Shown here piece by piece: positions 29,705 to 41,279 of a DNA stretch of 64,000 nucleotides. A model generated the notes under the pieces. The model was not told the origin of the DNA. It did not search any database and saw nothing but the letters and a program-made list of their open reading frames with translations. Location of the stretch: positions 6,435,001 through 6,499,000 of the forward strand of contig WPIO01000016.1 of assembly GCA_009760855.2 (NCBI GenBank). Direction: 5' to 3'. Within the stretch, counting starts at the first letter, position 1, and every line of letters begins with the position of its first letter. This DNA comes from Cristatella mucedo. Its lineage: Eukaryota > Bryozoa > Phylactolaemata > Cristatellidae. The position numbers and the translations under genes were made by a program.

Positions 29705-30120
29705 GCTGATGATCGCCGGGGCCGGGGGAGGGGCTGGGTGCTGGGCAGAAAACGTGGAACGGGCAACGCGTCATCTGGTTGGCTGACTGAAAGAGCTCGT
29801 CGTCGCGTAGACACAGGCACCGAGTCGATGCCACGCCTCGATGGCGCCTGCATTTCGCGGTCTTGGCAAGTGACAAGCTCGACGATGGCAACAAGCCACA
29901 GTGTGTACGGTTAGAGTCGCCAGCTTGTGAAACCGACCGCGACTTGATCGCTAAACAATGGTCTCTTTTCTGAACATCGCCAAGCGGGGCACTTGTGATG
30001 ACCTCTCGGTAGCACAAGCGTTTGGTAGAGACTTCTCGCTGGCTGTATTTGTGATAAATGTTCTATCGCGAGCACGCTTAAGCAATTTCTTTAGCGAAGA
30101 GTGGGAATTTCCATTGTGCC
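29705..30120. other. CAP gene 3' flank
   Basis: Probable 3' UTR and flank. About 29,705-29,790 is recognisably similar to 40,855-40,925 behind the CAP pseudogene (shared GTCATCT-TTGGCTG region). Confidence 0.4.
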
Positions 30121-30554
<434 letters not shown>

Positions 30555-30689
30555 TGGCTCATGTGACGTCGAACCAACGAGAAAGAGACACACACACACA
30601 CACACACACATAGAGCAAGAGAGAGAGAGAGAATCAGAGCAAGTGAGAGAGACCGAGCCAGAGATAAAACGTAGGCTCATCTGGTCCTG

Positions 30690-30772
30690 CTTTCTTCACA
30701 GAATCTGCAAAGTTTGCAGAAAGAGACTCAGTTCTCTGAGAGCGCTATACCAATGTATTATGATTATTATCA
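30690..30772 (+). mobile_element. LINE-A/SINE 3'-end remnant
   Basis: Only the stem-loop region (AAAGAGACTCAGTTCTCTGA, then GAGCGCTATA) and a short ATT-like tail remain. Confidence 0.55.
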
Positions 30773-31169
30773 GGCTGCTGAAAATCACGCGACAAATACT
30801 AGTAATACGGCTAGCTAAAAAGAGTCTGCACGCTTCCGCAGCAGCAGAAGAATCGGAGTTACGTGCCAAGCTGGCTGCTGAAGGTGAAGGTCTCAACGAG
30901 AGCCCTCGAAGCTTTCGCTTCTCACTCCTCACAGCGTGAATAGTTTCCAGTGAACTTTCCGCAAACCTCCGAAACATGCATGGCTATATCTGTGGGTCGT
31001 CTTCCACTGTTTGGGAGCCGACGTTGACAGGTGATACGTCGTGAGTGCCACATCACCTGCTTATTTAAGGCCGACCTTTAGCGCAAGGACAGTCTTCGCT
31101 GTCGTTGTTGAAAATCTGGTTTTTCCATCGTTTCGTGCGACTTGCTAGGTTGACTGCAAAATCAGCGCT
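30773..31169. other. intergenic, possible promoter
   Basis: Nothing coding recognised. A TTATTTAAGG word at about 31,062 could be a TATA-like element for the small ORF at 31,170. Confidence 0.25.
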
Positions 31170-31406
31170 ATGAGCAGCTGTCGTAGCTGTGAATGTGCTC
31201 AAACGTTTACAGCTAACGAGGACAGAGTTCTAGGAAGACTATCGCTGACTGCGTGCCATGGATCCGGCGCTGCAATTCCTTTGACTGGTAATGGAAACAT
31301 TAGTCAGGAAGGTCAGTGCACCGAAGGAACCGGAACTTCTACATGGCATCGGGCATCAGAGCCGTGGATGACAAAAAAGCTGTATGCTGCTAAGCTGTGC
31401 ACATGA
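31170..31406 (+). CDS. small ORF, 78 aa, doubtful
   Basis: Complete ATG-to-stop frame with a Cys-rich start (SSCRSCEC) about 105 bases after a TATA-like word. No signal peptide, TM segment or known family. A donor-like CTG|GTAATGG at about 31,286 would make it a first exon instead. It may be chance. Confidence 0.2.
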   Translation: MSSCRSCECAQTFTANEDRVLGRLSLTACHGSGAAIPLTGNGNISQEGQCTEGTGTSTWHRASEPWMTKKLYAAKLCT

Positions 31407-31790
31407 TGTCTATCCAGGCGCTTATATATATGCTGCAAGAGAAGCAGTAATGACACGTATGCAGTAATGACACGTAAGGATGGATCGTGCTTAGATAGGC
31501 ATTCAAAAATGCAGAAAAGGCCTTTCAGAGTGGCTGGCTTGCAGGACCCGTCGCTCGTAAAATGCACCGAATCAATCATGCACGAGTAAGCACGCGCGGC
31601 ACGCAGGAGCACAGCAGGCAAGCTCGACGGGGTGCAGGGGAAACTAAGAGGAACAAATGCAATTTCGTCTAAGACTTAAATGATTCAAGCTCGATGTCAG
31701 TTGAGGCAGACGCCAGACGACGCGTGTTCCACACTTTCGGCACATGCAAGCTGATAACCTTGGCAACCAAAATATTTCAATATTATCGCG
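31407..31790. other. intergenic, possible dispersed repeat
   Basis: No gene. Parts of 31,420-31,600 resemble 150-320 of the window (see entry there). Confidence 0.3.
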
Positions 31791-31794
31791 TGCT

Positions 31795-31940
31795 GATTTG
31801 GTCTAGCGGTTAAGGTGCTCGCCCCGACCAAGGTCTGACTGAGATCGTGGGCTCGAGCCCCGAGGCATTTGTGAAGTGCCTGAATAGAGATTAAGTTCTC
31901 TTGGGGCGCTATATAAAGGAATTATATTATATTTATATTC
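31795..31940 (+). mobile_element. SINE1, complete-looking copy
   Basis: TTTGGTCTAGCGGTTAAGG A-box region, GTGGGCTCGAGCCCC B-box region, body, then the LINE-A-like stem-loop (AGTGCC...GGGCGCT with AGAGATTAAGTTCTCT inside) and an AT-rich tail. This is the best SINE1 example in the window. Confidence 0.8.
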
Positions 31941-32202
31941 AATATAGTGCGAGGCAAAGTGAAAAAAATATTGGAAGCAGAGTAGCGCACGATGGTGCGA
32001 AAGCAAACTAGAGGGGTGGGGCACGCACGTGATGCGACCTATCAGCCAGACCGAGGATCCTGAAGGCGATACAATGCTCGAAGGAAGCCGTCAAGTCGGA
32101 CAGAAAAGGTTTTTCGCTGCAACTCCGCCATGCACGACAGGTCACGTGAGGTACCGAGCTTTGCACCAGTCGCAACAGATTCTATTCTCTTAGGGTACTA
32201 TA

Positions 32203-32540
32203 TTAATAATAATAATAACACACTTGATAGAGCGTCCTCAGAGAACTTAATATATTTCTAGGTGCTTTAAATTAGCTGTAAAGTAAACACGATTGAATGG
32301 TCTGGGGTAGCGCGTTCAAAAAACAACGAGAATACCATGATTAGGGGTGACATGCACCGGGTCAGCATGCAAATTTGATTAGTGGCAGCATGCGACAGCG
32401 TCAGCACGCATAAGCACATTAAGGGAAAATCACTACGACCCACTAAATGCTGTGATAAATAGATACGTTTTTAGTTTCTTTTTAAATGTGGTCAAGTCCG
32501 AAGATCCAGGTCGGGCAATGAGTTCCAGGCTTTGGAAGTA
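32203..32540 (-). mobile_element. LINE-A 3' part
   Basis: Starts with the tail complement (TTAATAATAATAAT), then stem-loop, 3' UTR and C-terminal coding end. It is interrupted at CAGGCTTTGGAAG by the tail of the next LINE-A copy. Confidence 0.75.
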
Positions 32541-32796
32541 ATAATAATAATAATACACTTGATAAAGCGCACACAGAGAGCTCAATCTCTTTCTAGGCGC
32601 TTTTAATTTATTGCAAAGGGAAACTCGATTGAATGGTGAGTGATATCATGCTTGATAAACAACATGAGTATACGAACTAAAGGCACGGTCTGCAAGTGGA
32701 TTTGAGGTTTGGACGGGGTATAGATATGCAGATTCCGAAAAATGGGTGGAATGAGGCTTATCCTGGTGGGTAAGAAGATCTGATAGGTAGGCTGGA
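32541..32796 (-). mobile_element. LINE-A 3' part, adjacent copy
   Basis: Tail complement TAATAATAATAAT followed by stem-loop and 3' UTR, with a deletion that removes most of the UTR before the C-terminal coding part resumes (CGAACTAAAGGCACGGTC). Confidence 0.75.
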
Positions 32797-33719
32797 GAAA
32801 TAGATTACTGACATTTTCCCGCGAGAAATACCTGTAACCATTGCATCATAGCAAGCACTGGCTGAATAAGCGCTGTGTGTCCTCCAAAAAAAGTAGTGTA
32901 ATCCTTATATAAACAGTCTGAAGCTGCCAACTAAGGTACAGAGACCAGTTTAGATACTTCTAACATGAGATTATTACCTCGATTTAAAAAGCGCAAAACT
33001 TTCCGCTGTAAGACTGGCCTCTCTGACAGTTGTGTAAAGTAGTTTCAAAAGAGCCAACTCTTCAGTCAATCAAAAAAGTGTGTTCGCTCATTCAAAAACA
33101 TGTGTCAGCTATTCTGGAAAAAATCCTCTCAATTTACCCTGAAGGCTCACCGGCCAAGCCACCGTCGTTAGCCGTCTTACTGAGAAAAGTAGTCGCCCCG
33201 CAGGAGCAATTATTCCCCGGCAAATCAGCTTGAATATCCACGCCGCGGCATCAAAGCCTCGAAAATGCCACCAAAGCAGTCCGGTAGTTATTCCGCGAAG
33301 CTTGATCGCCATCTTAGAGTCTTAGAGGGGTCATTGGATTCCAAGAGGGCTAAAAAATGTACACCATTAACAAGAAACATGTGGGTCACCTTCCAGGTAG
33401 AGGCTTAACGCTCTCGGCTTCGACCTTGCCTTTGCCTCGACCATCTACGGAACTCACAATAGACAGGCCAAGCTGTCCGAGTTGTGCACTATTTTTAAGT
33501 GGAGATAATCAGACGCGAAAGACTTTTATGAAATAACAGCATGTAGTTAGAGCTGAGGGTCATCTGCATACCGAAGAATTTGGCATGATCAGACGGTCAG
33601 ATTCTGAAAATTCTAGAGCTAAATAGCGGCCCATACGATTATTACGTTTAACAATTAGGGGCCGGACACGTCAAAATCTACGGTTTAGAAAATTAAAAAG
33701 CGATTCAGAGTGAGGATAA
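32797..33719. other. intergenic, nothing recognised
   Basis: No repeat family or coding signal that I could support. Confidence 0.3.
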
Positions 33720-34172
33720 ATGAGTCATTTGCAATGGCTGGTGCTTCGCACGTGTAGCCCCTCTTCAGCTTCAGAACGTACCGCTCTACGTTTAGAAAAT
33801 GGACTCGCTGTTATCAAGATAATAGAGACTAGATGGACTCGCTGTTGTCAAGGTAAGGGAGGCTCTGAATTTCTGCCATACTGCTTTACTGCTGGCATAC
33901 ATACATGCATGTATTGGTGCGCATATAAGACTAACCACTTCAAGGCTTTAGCTTCAGCAGTATCGGTCGCATCGGCTGATGACGTAGCGCCTGCTATTCG
34001 TGCTGCGAGGGTTGCATCGACGGACTTTCATTCAGGAGTCGCCATAGATAGAACATTTGTAACATTTAGTGCCAGAAGTGTTCTCATTTCTAAGGACCCT
34101 TCAAAGTATTTTTGTGTTAGTCTCGTTGTTTACGACAATATAGGTCTGCTCGTATCTGAACGTGTCTTTTGA
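33720..34172 (+). CDS. ORF of 150 aa, doubtful
   Basis: An uninterrupted frame of ordinary amino-acid composition (LASAVSVASADDVAPAIRAA region) without a recognisable domain, signal peptide or TM segment. A direct repeat (AGATGGACTCGCTGTT / GAAAATGGACTCGCTGTT) lies near its start. It may be chance; no promoter or poly(A) signal supports it. Confidence 0.2.
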   Translation: MSHLQWLVLRTCSPSSASERTALRLENGLAVIKIIETRWTRCCQGKGGSEFLPYCFTAGIHTCMYWCAYKTNHFKALASAVSVASADDVAPAIRAARVASTDFHSGVAIDRTFVTFSARSVLISKDPSKYFCVSLVVYDNIGLLVSERVF

Positions 34173-34204
34173 TATGAATAGATATACTGTAGGCACACAC
34201 TGCT

Positions 34205-34348
34205 AATAATAATGATAATAATAATAATAATGCACTCGATAAAGCGCCCTCAGAGAACTCAATCTCTTTCTAGGCGCTTTACATCTGCTGCAAAGGGAAA
34301 GCGATTGAATGGTGGATTATATCGTGCTTGATAACGTCAAGTTGACAA
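34205..34348 (-). mobile_element. LINE-A 3' end
   Basis: Tail complement, then a near-consensus stem-loop (GCGCCCTCAGAGAACTCAATCTC), truncated in the 3' UTR. Confidence 0.8.
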
Positions 34349-35060
34349 CCCCCAAAACTGAATTGGCTACTTATTTCGCCAAAGCTTGGGGTTCAAGCAA
34401 AATTTTCTGCGGAACTTATTCGAACTGAGACGGTTTCTTAGTCCATTAAAGTAGGGCCTCGTGTAATAGGGCAAAACTAAGATCTTCAAAAAAACAATGG
34501 ACTCCTTAAAGAGTGACACAAAGAGTTGATTATTCGCATGCTGCCAGTATTGATAATCGCTAAAATATGCGTAGAACCCCAAGAGAAATAAGTCTCGTTA
34601 CATACACCTTACATGTGAAGAACCAAGAGCGAATTGACTGGCTAGTTGTGATGTCAAATGTAGGCACGTGCAAGACAATAGACATGGGCTTAGCGGTGGT
34701 TGCGAGGGCGGGTAGGTTTCTCGCTTATTTAAAATTTCGTCAAGTCAGGATAGGAAATGATGCCATTTGCAAGTTATTTTCAAACTTTGAGACCGCAGCA
34801 GAGGATACAACTTTCTTTCATACTCTGAAATAAAATCACAACGTGGCGAAGACGATTGCTCATGCATCGTCGCTCGTTCCTCAAACAAAAGAATCGTTTG
34901 CAGTCTTTCTTCGAAGCCGTGTCCGCTTCGAGTCTCTTTTATTTTAAATCTCTCCAGCAGCAAGCTTCAGGGGGAGGGGGAGGGGGAGGGGGAGAGGAGG
35001 GGGTGGCAGTAATCCATCATCCTTCAGGTACCAAGGCTTTGTTTACTTAAGATGTTTCTG
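34349..35060. other. intergenic; G-rich repeat
   Basis: No gene recognised. A GGGGGA hexamer repeat (about five units) at 34,969-35,000 could form G-quadruplex structure. Confidence 0.3.
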
Positions 35061-35235
35061 ATTTACTGGGCTGTGGTAGCCCCAGAGGTAACGTGCTCGC
35101 TCTTCACGTTCGAGGTAGCGGATTCGAATACTGCAGTAAGCGATCCTTTTTTGCCAGCTGCAAGCGGTGGTGGTAGCCGTTACGGCTATTCTGCCTCTAT
35201 ATACACGAGGCTGTTCAATCTAATAACTTTTTTTA
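35061..35235 (+). mobile_element. SINE3 copy
   Basis: Head GTGGTAGCCCCAGAGGTAACG, B-box-like GCGGATTCGAATACTG, body GCAAGCGGTGGTGGTAGCCG, and end GAGGCTGTTCAATC. The body and end are shared with SINE2 while the head differs, so SINE2 and SINE3 are sister families. Confidence 0.7.
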
Positions 35236-35264
35236 ACTCATATTCATGCTGACGACGTCTATTC

Positions 35265-35540
35265 TTGTGCTGACGACACCGATTCTTCTGCTGCCGACTG
35301 GGGCACATCCTTCCCAACGGTTCTGAGCTGCTCCTCACGTGCTACTAACTTCCTGAACTGCCATGATACCTCAGTGCCATGCTTCTCGCTTTCTCTTTGT
35401 TGCGTGAGGTGAATTCTATTGGCTACCGAATGCGTACCAAGAGCCGCTTAGGGTTTGAGTTCGCTACACAGACCTTTCCTGAGTAACACCCACATAGTCT
35501 TTGCGGCTTTTTGTAGTTGCAGACAAGGATGCATTGCATT
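35265..35540 (+). mobile_element. LINE-B 3' end copy
   Basis: Matches the last coding part and 3' UTR of LINE-B (CTGCCGACTGGGGCACATCC, TTTCTCTTTGTTGCGTGAGG, TAACACCCACATAGTCTTT). Confidence 0.7.
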
Positions 35541-35990
35541 GTATTGCTGCACACAATTCATAGCGCAGTGCATTATGCAGGCTGCTTTCATCGAGTGATA
35601 CTGCAATCCTCCACGTCGACTACCAACATGTGCAGCACCTCACAGCTCTGCGGTGGCTTCCATTTCGTCAGGCCGCACATCCGAGAGCTACTGCTACCGC
35701 TTCCGCTGCAAATGCTTCAACTGAGACCGCGAGTCTTCGTAAGAGAATCTGGCCTGCACTGCAGCAGCCCGCTGCTGCACGACTTCAGCTCAGCCTGCAT
35801 TTCGCTCAAGAAAACTAGCCCTCTGCGCTCTGTCGTGTAAGCATTACTACGTGCGTTAGTAAGTTCTCGCACTTCACCTGGGGTCCTACTTACTCATCAG
35901 CTACCGAGCTAGGCTTGCTCTGTCCGTAATTTTTCATGATTGTCTATGAGCAGTGGAGTGGAGAGCATGGATAGCATGCCGCAAAATCTC
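35541..35990. other. intergenic with a dispersed repeat
   Basis: The stretch 35,740-35,815 (AGAATCTGGCCTGCACTGCA, then CTGCACGACTTC) recurs at 41,048-41,105. No coding function recognised; the ORFs are short and alanine/leucine-rich. Confidence 0.35.
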
Positions 35991-35995
35991 TCGGC

Positions 35996-36355
35996 CGCGA
36001 TAGACCAGGAGGTAAAGTGCTAGCTCTTCACGATCGAGATAGCAGATTCAAATGCTCTGCAGTGGGCGGTCCTTGTTGGTGAGCCTTGACGGCCTACTTG
36101 GTAAGGCGGTTGCTTTTCACGACCTCGGTCCCGAGGTCTTGGGCTTAAATCCTGCTGTGTGGGCGATCCTTTATTGCTACTGCAAGCGGTGGTGATAGCC
36201 GTAAAGGCTTTTCTATCGCTATGTAAAGAGGCTATTGTATCAGCTAGTATTTCTTTTTATTTCCAATTGCAAGCGGTAGTGGGTAGCCGTCAAGGCTCTT
36301 CTACCACCGCAAATAAGGCTGTTAAATCAGCTATTATTATAATTATTATTATTCC
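35996..36355 (+). mobile_element. SINE3 split by SINE2 (nested insertion)
   Basis: SINE3 head at 35,996-36,075 (GACCAGGAGGTAAAGTGC, B-box-like AGATTCAAATGCTC) is interrupted at GGTCCTTGTT by a complete SINE2 (36,076-36,250, TGGTGAGCCTTGACGGC to GAGGCTATTG). The SINE3 body and end resume at about 36,258 (GCAAGCGGTAGTGGGTAGCC to GGCTGTTAAATCAG) with an ATT-rich tail. Confidence 0.65.
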
Positions 36356-36654
36356 TACTGTGAAAGTGCCCACCTTCCACCAACGCACTGACTGCATTTT
36401 AGCCAGGTTTTCTTCGACTCTGATCGTCCATAGCTGTTGAAGCTGGCACGATTTTGATCTGCATCGCCTCGCATCGCTGGCTGTGGATGGCACTGAGTGC
36501 TTTCACACGCTCCTGTGACTTCTTTGAGTTTTGGAGATGTGCTGCAATGACCGGCGCTACGACGAATCTCTGGAAGGATGCTCTCGTGACGTCCTTTGCA
36601 TCGGCCCCCACGGTTATCTTATCGCACGTGACCGTGCTAGCCTGTCTCGAGGGC

Positions 36655-37875
36655 GGGGGCACCGACGCTATCGTTCTTTTTCACGGTTTATACTCTCCCT
36701 CTTGCTGATGTGTTAGCCACACACAATCTAGGCTTCACTACTATGCAGATGACATTTATAACTTCACTCTGATCTCTCCCAGCCCACCAGCACGTAGGAT
36801 TCTCTCCAATCTCTTGCTGCATGTATTGATGATATCCACACACGGATGGTAACAAACGTTCTTAAACCAAATAATGATAAAACCAACTCACTGGTTATGG
36901 GCAAACCAAGTATGCCTCAGAAATTTGAAAATCTAACACTCCAAGTCTGGTCTGCCTGCGTATCTTTTATTGAATCTACACAAAATCTAGGTGTCCTTTT
37001 CTAAAGTGACCTTTCATTAGACGACTATATGTGCTCCGAAGTCAAGTCTGCCTATGTTCAGCTACATATAATTGAAAAAGCAGGGCTTGTTTAGACAGGG
37101 ATGCCACATCTAAACTGGTCAATTCTCTTGGTGACCTTCATTCTCGACTTCTGCAACTCTCTGCTTGCTGGTCTGTCTGCCGGTGCAATCAGGAGCTAAC
37201 ACCCGCTGCACAACTCTGTAGCCAGGTTTGTCTGTCATGAGAGTCGCAGTTGCCATATCACACCTTTTTCAAGTTGACCTGCACTGGTTTCCAGTTAAGC
37301 AACGCATCGACTTCGAGGTTGTGTCACTCACTTTCAGGTCCCTCCATTCTTTGGCTCCACCCTATCAATAACAGCTAATCCTCCGCCAGGCCTACCTATC
37401 AGATCTACTCCCTCACCAGGCTAAGCACCGTACCACCCTCTTTTTGGAGTTTAATCGTTTACCTATACCCGTACGAGCTATCAATACTTTGGAGACCGCG
37501 CATTTGGTTCGTATGCTCCCAAAGCCTTTAATTCACTTCCGACTCTCGCCACGAAATCTCCTGACTTGGCCTCATTTAAACGGAGGGTAAAATCGCATCT
37601 ATTTGTTTCAGCATTCAGCATTTAGTAGGTAGCGCGATTCGGCGTTGAGTGCTTATGTGTGCTGACACCATGCCTGCTGCCACAAACCGTATTTGCATGC
37701 TGACCCTGTGCATGCCACTTCTAACCATGCTATGCTTGTTGTTACTGAGCATGCTACCACAAGCCATGCGATTCGTGGTTCCTTTGCAGCAAGTGTAAAC
37801 TGCCTGGATATAATATGGGGTCTCCGAGGGTGCTATAACAAATGAATCATTATTACTATTGCTATTATTATTATA
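36655..37875 (+). mobile_element. LINE-A copy with RT palm region
   Basis: Begins in the RT domain; the catalytic YADD box is intact near 36,745 (HYYADDIYNF). The thumb, C-terminal domain, 3' UTR and a stem-loop with ATT tail follow, ending near 37,875. Several frameshifts and stops. An inserted segment around 37,360-37,395 partly repeats the GCTCCACCCTATC area. Confidence 0.75.
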
Positions 37876-38438
37876 AGCAGCTAGCACTCTAGGCGGAGCA
37901 GGCTTGAGTAGCTCCAGTCAGCGGCTGCGTCCCGGTCCGAAACTCTGCCGGCTTCCTCTGCCCTAGGATCTCCCCTTAATTGTCCTAAGGATTTACCTTC
38001 GGCTTCGTGCCGAACCCACGACCGGCAAGGTGGTTGCCGTAATGATTTCCCCTGCTATGTGCCACGTGCACAGCTGACAAGGCCTGGCAGATAGGCGCTG
38101 CAACTTCTGTCTTGAGTCCTTGCAGCTCGGAGAGCTTACTGCTGCCGAGCAATATCGTTGGTAGATGTGACGCATACAGTTTCTTTTAAGTTTTAGGTGA
38201 CCATTTTGGGCGCCCCCTGATCCCGGGCAACTGGGGGCAAATGCCCCTGCTCCCTCCAGTACACAGCTCGTCTCCGGTTGGTACGTTAGAAAGAGAAACC
38301 TCTGTGCCCATGCCTTGGCTTTGGCAATTCCTATTTTCTCGTCATGAGGATGTTGCACTTACTTGTTTTGGTTTTTTAATGCAGTCCGTTCTTTTTGATT
38401 AGCTGATTGCTGCAATCGCGGCTGTAGAAAGTGCCTCC
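37876..38438. other. intergenic, nothing recognised
   Basis: No supported feature. Confidence 0.3.
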
Positions 38439-38885
38439 GTGTGCCCAGACACTCCACTGTGCAGTAGAAGCCAGGAAGCAGCAGAAGTCTTCGAAGCAGC
38501 AGCCGGGCACATTTCCACCACTCCTGCTAGCGTGGGTTACGCGCTGCTGCTGCCCTTGTATGCTGCAGCATCAGCCTCTATCATAGACAAGAATGGGAAG
38601 ATGGGGCTGGGGTGTGCTGTTCAGCCGGTGGCTGTAGGCAGCGTGAGCAAGCAGGAAAGCTTGGCTGGTTTCAAACATCTGCGAGTGGCACTTGTTGGGA
38701 TGGCATTTGGCTCCCTTTTTGTTTATACTCCTTACCCGATAAGTGAATTTCACCCTCCCTTCCCCCCAAATAGGTGGCTACCACAGGAAGCTTGCACGAT
38801 CTTAGCTAAACAATATTTCCAGCAGTCACTCATACAGAGGGCTCGTAGGAACTATGCTAAAGCTATTCAGATGGAGCTTCGATGA
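38439..38885 (+). CDS. ORF of 148 aa, doubtful
   Basis: An uninterrupted frame with normal composition. Two moderately hydrophobic stretches (GYALLLPLYAAASAS and LVGMAFGSLFVYTPY) could be membrane segments. No family recognised, no promoter or poly(A) signal seen, and the surroundings are repeats. It could be an exon, a decayed gene or chance. Confidence 0.25.
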   Translation: MCPDTPLCSRSQEAAEVFEAAAGHISTTPASVGYALLLPLYAAASASIIDKNGKMGLGCAVQPVAVGSVSKQESLAGFKHLRVALVGMAFGSLFVYTPYPISEFHPPFPPNRWLPQEACTILAKQYFQQSLIQRARRNYAKAIQMELR

Positions 38886-38954
38886 TATCTCCGCTGAGTG
38901 ATTCAATTGGTGTCGAGAGTGTTTCGCCACGAGGTCACGAGGCTGCTGCATGCT

Positions 38955-39232
38955 AGCCGGATAGACTTTAAGGCGGCACTTCTGCCGCTACAAAATGACG
39001 CTGTTAAATCAGCTGATATTTATACTACTTGGGTTCCATGATGCATGCTGCTGAGCCACAGCCACTACAGCTATCAGCTTCGAGCGGGTCCTGCTTCCTT
39101 CGACTATGGATTTAGTCAATCGGTCTGAATTTTCCGCTTCTTCGCCTTCTTTCCGTGCAGCGTCTGTAAAGTGCCTAGAAAGAGACTCTGTTCTCCGAGG
39201 GCGCCATACAAATGCATTGTTATGATTCGTAT
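38955..39232 (+). mobile_element. SINE2 tail remnant and LINE-A 3' end
   Basis: 38,960-39,025 keeps only the SINE2 end (TTAAGGCGGC, then GACGCTGTTAAATCAGCTGAT). 39,120-39,232 is a LINE-A 3' end with stem-loop (AAGTGCCTAGAAAGAGACTC to GAGGGCGCC). Confidence 0.55.
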
Positions 39233-39496
39233 TAGTGACCGTACTCAAAAGCGCGATCCATACTTCAGAGGCTCATAAGAGCTGAAGGCTTGATGACCAC
39301 AAGATTTCTATTTAGGATGAAGGACGGCGAGATGACTATGATGCCGACGAGCAGGTACAGTGCCAGTGCGTGCTGGAAGTCCAAAGGTCCTTGGAGATTT
39401 GATACGTCAAGCCGGTGCCAGCGAGTAATGTGATCAGTGACCCTGATAACCCGGATCTTGAAATCGAACCTATGAGCGGCAACGGCATTCTCAGAG

Positions 39497-39702
39497 TCCT
39501 TACGAGCGCTGACACTGTGCATGCTGCCACTAACTATATTTGCATACTGACCCTGTGCATGTCATGCTATGCTCGTCGTTATCAATCGTGCTACCACTAA
39601 CCGTTCGATCGGGCTTCCTTTGCAGCAAACGTAAAGTGCCTGGAAAAAGAGAGAATTATCCGAGAGAGCTAAATCAATTTCATTCTTAGTGTTATTATAA
39701 AA
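39497..39702 (+). mobile_element. LINE-A 3' end, diverged, beside the CAP pseudogene
   Basis: 3' UTR words (GCGCTGACACTGTGCATGC) and a decayed stem-loop, ending immediately before the CAP exon-5-like sequence. It probably replaced the 5' part of that exon. Confidence 0.65.
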
Positions 39703-40900
39703 GCAGCAAGAATGCTGAGAACGTTTCGCCAAAATATGAAAACGTTGGGACTGATTATATAGGTAAGCACTGAAGGAGTGCCATCTGAATAATGAAAGCC
39801 TAGAGTGACTAGGCAACAGCGTTATAAACCTTGCATCGGAAACGGAAGAGAGAGAGAGAGAGAGAGAGATTGATAGCAAGCAGAAGACCTCTTTCGGGAC
39901 CGCCTGCGCTTCCTTAAAAGGCTAACCCAACGACCGTTGAGAGCTGATACATCATCTCGATACTATCCAGGCTAGAGATATGACTCAAATTTATGCAGCG
40001 CAACGCGACCATTGTCCAGCCGTTGGGACGGTAGTGCACAAGAGGGGACACACGAATATATGGCCGCGAGCACCAGCGAAAAGTCCAGAAGAAATTAGAA
40101 GCTCGCGATCGTTGCTGACTTTGCACGAAAAGCTTCCAGGAATCCGCAAATCAATTTAATTAATGCGCACATTGTCATATGTGCATCACTGAGGTATTGT
40201 AACGCAACTAATCATCGGACTAAACGACCAGTCTTTCCTCGGATCCGATTTATTAAATTAAATTTAAGCATAAATTCAGGCAAAGAATTAACGCCGGAGC
40301 TTTGATCGGAGCCGTGCGACCGCGGCCAGCCATTCTTCGCGGGTTCACCTCAATGGAGGACGCACAGTTTGCTCGCAACGATTTCGGTACCAGCGGGTAT
40401 CCGCGTAGCATCAGAAAGAAAGTTCAATTCGGTAAGGATAGGCCATGCTTGCAAGCCAATAGCTGCACCAAGGCTCACACTCGCAAGGACTCCGACGGCC
40501 TAGTCATATTTATTCATGCCTATGTATACTGGTTGTTTTAGGGACAATTACAAAGGCTGAAACTTTAACGTTAAAATGCAATAGTTCCATCTCGTGGATC
40601 GCACGTACCCAAGAAAGTCAGCGATGGCAATAGACCAATAGTAGTTAATTAAAACTTGTGTATTGCCGTTATGAAAATAAATTCATTTCCTGCACACTTT
40701 ACGTCACGCTGTCACGGAACTACTCTTTCTTTCGCAGGAAATTTCGCACAGCTTCAATGAAGAACCGTGGGAAGCCAGTCTCCGGAAAAGCAGCCGATGA
40801 CAAATGACATGCATCTTTGGTAGCTACAAGCCGGCAAGTCACTACGTCGGCCAGTTTGGGGCAGCGAAATGGTGGAGGGGACACTGTCATCTAATTGGCT
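39703..40900 (+). pseudogene. GLIPR2-like: decayed second copy of the CAP gene (exon 5 end, intron, last exon)
   Basis: 39,703-39,762 reads NAENVSPKYENVGTDYIG and then a GTAAGC donor, the counterpart of the end of CAP exon 5 (same split codon and donor). 39,880-40,190 matches CAP intron 5 (24,490-24,880). 40,738-40,865 follows a conserved acceptor (TCTTTCTTTCGCAG) and resembles the last exon: the signature region is scrambled, but VASYKPA, then HYVGQF are readable. The 3' flank also matches. I found no copy of exon 6 or of exons 1-4. Stops and frameshifts make it non-functional. Confidence 0.65.
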
Positions 40901-40980
40901 GCCATGAGAAGGCGTCGGAGATAATCAAGCATTAATTCAAAGCAACTGCCCATCTAGTTAATCATATTTCATCATCATTA

Positions 40981-40983
<3 letters not shown>

Positions 40984-41037
<54 letters not shown>
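40984..41037. repeat. (AT)n microsatellite
   Basis: About 26 AT units. A shorter one lies at 41,428-41,452. Confidence 0.95.
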
Positions 41038-41040
<3 letters not shown>

Positions 41041-41279
41041 GTACTCGTGAGAAAATCTGGCCTGGACTGTAGGAGGCTGCACGACTTCTGCTCTGCTTGC
41101 CTTTCGCGGGTTTGACGAATTACCCAATCCACTATTATTGGCTAAAATCAACTGGCATTGACGAGCTCAAATTTCTAGTGAATATTGTAAGAAACCTTTT
41201 TATTGTATGTATCCTCTAAATTTCATGTCATTGTTCGAACGTGCACTCATACAAACGAGCTGCGAAGGTGGAGGCTAGT

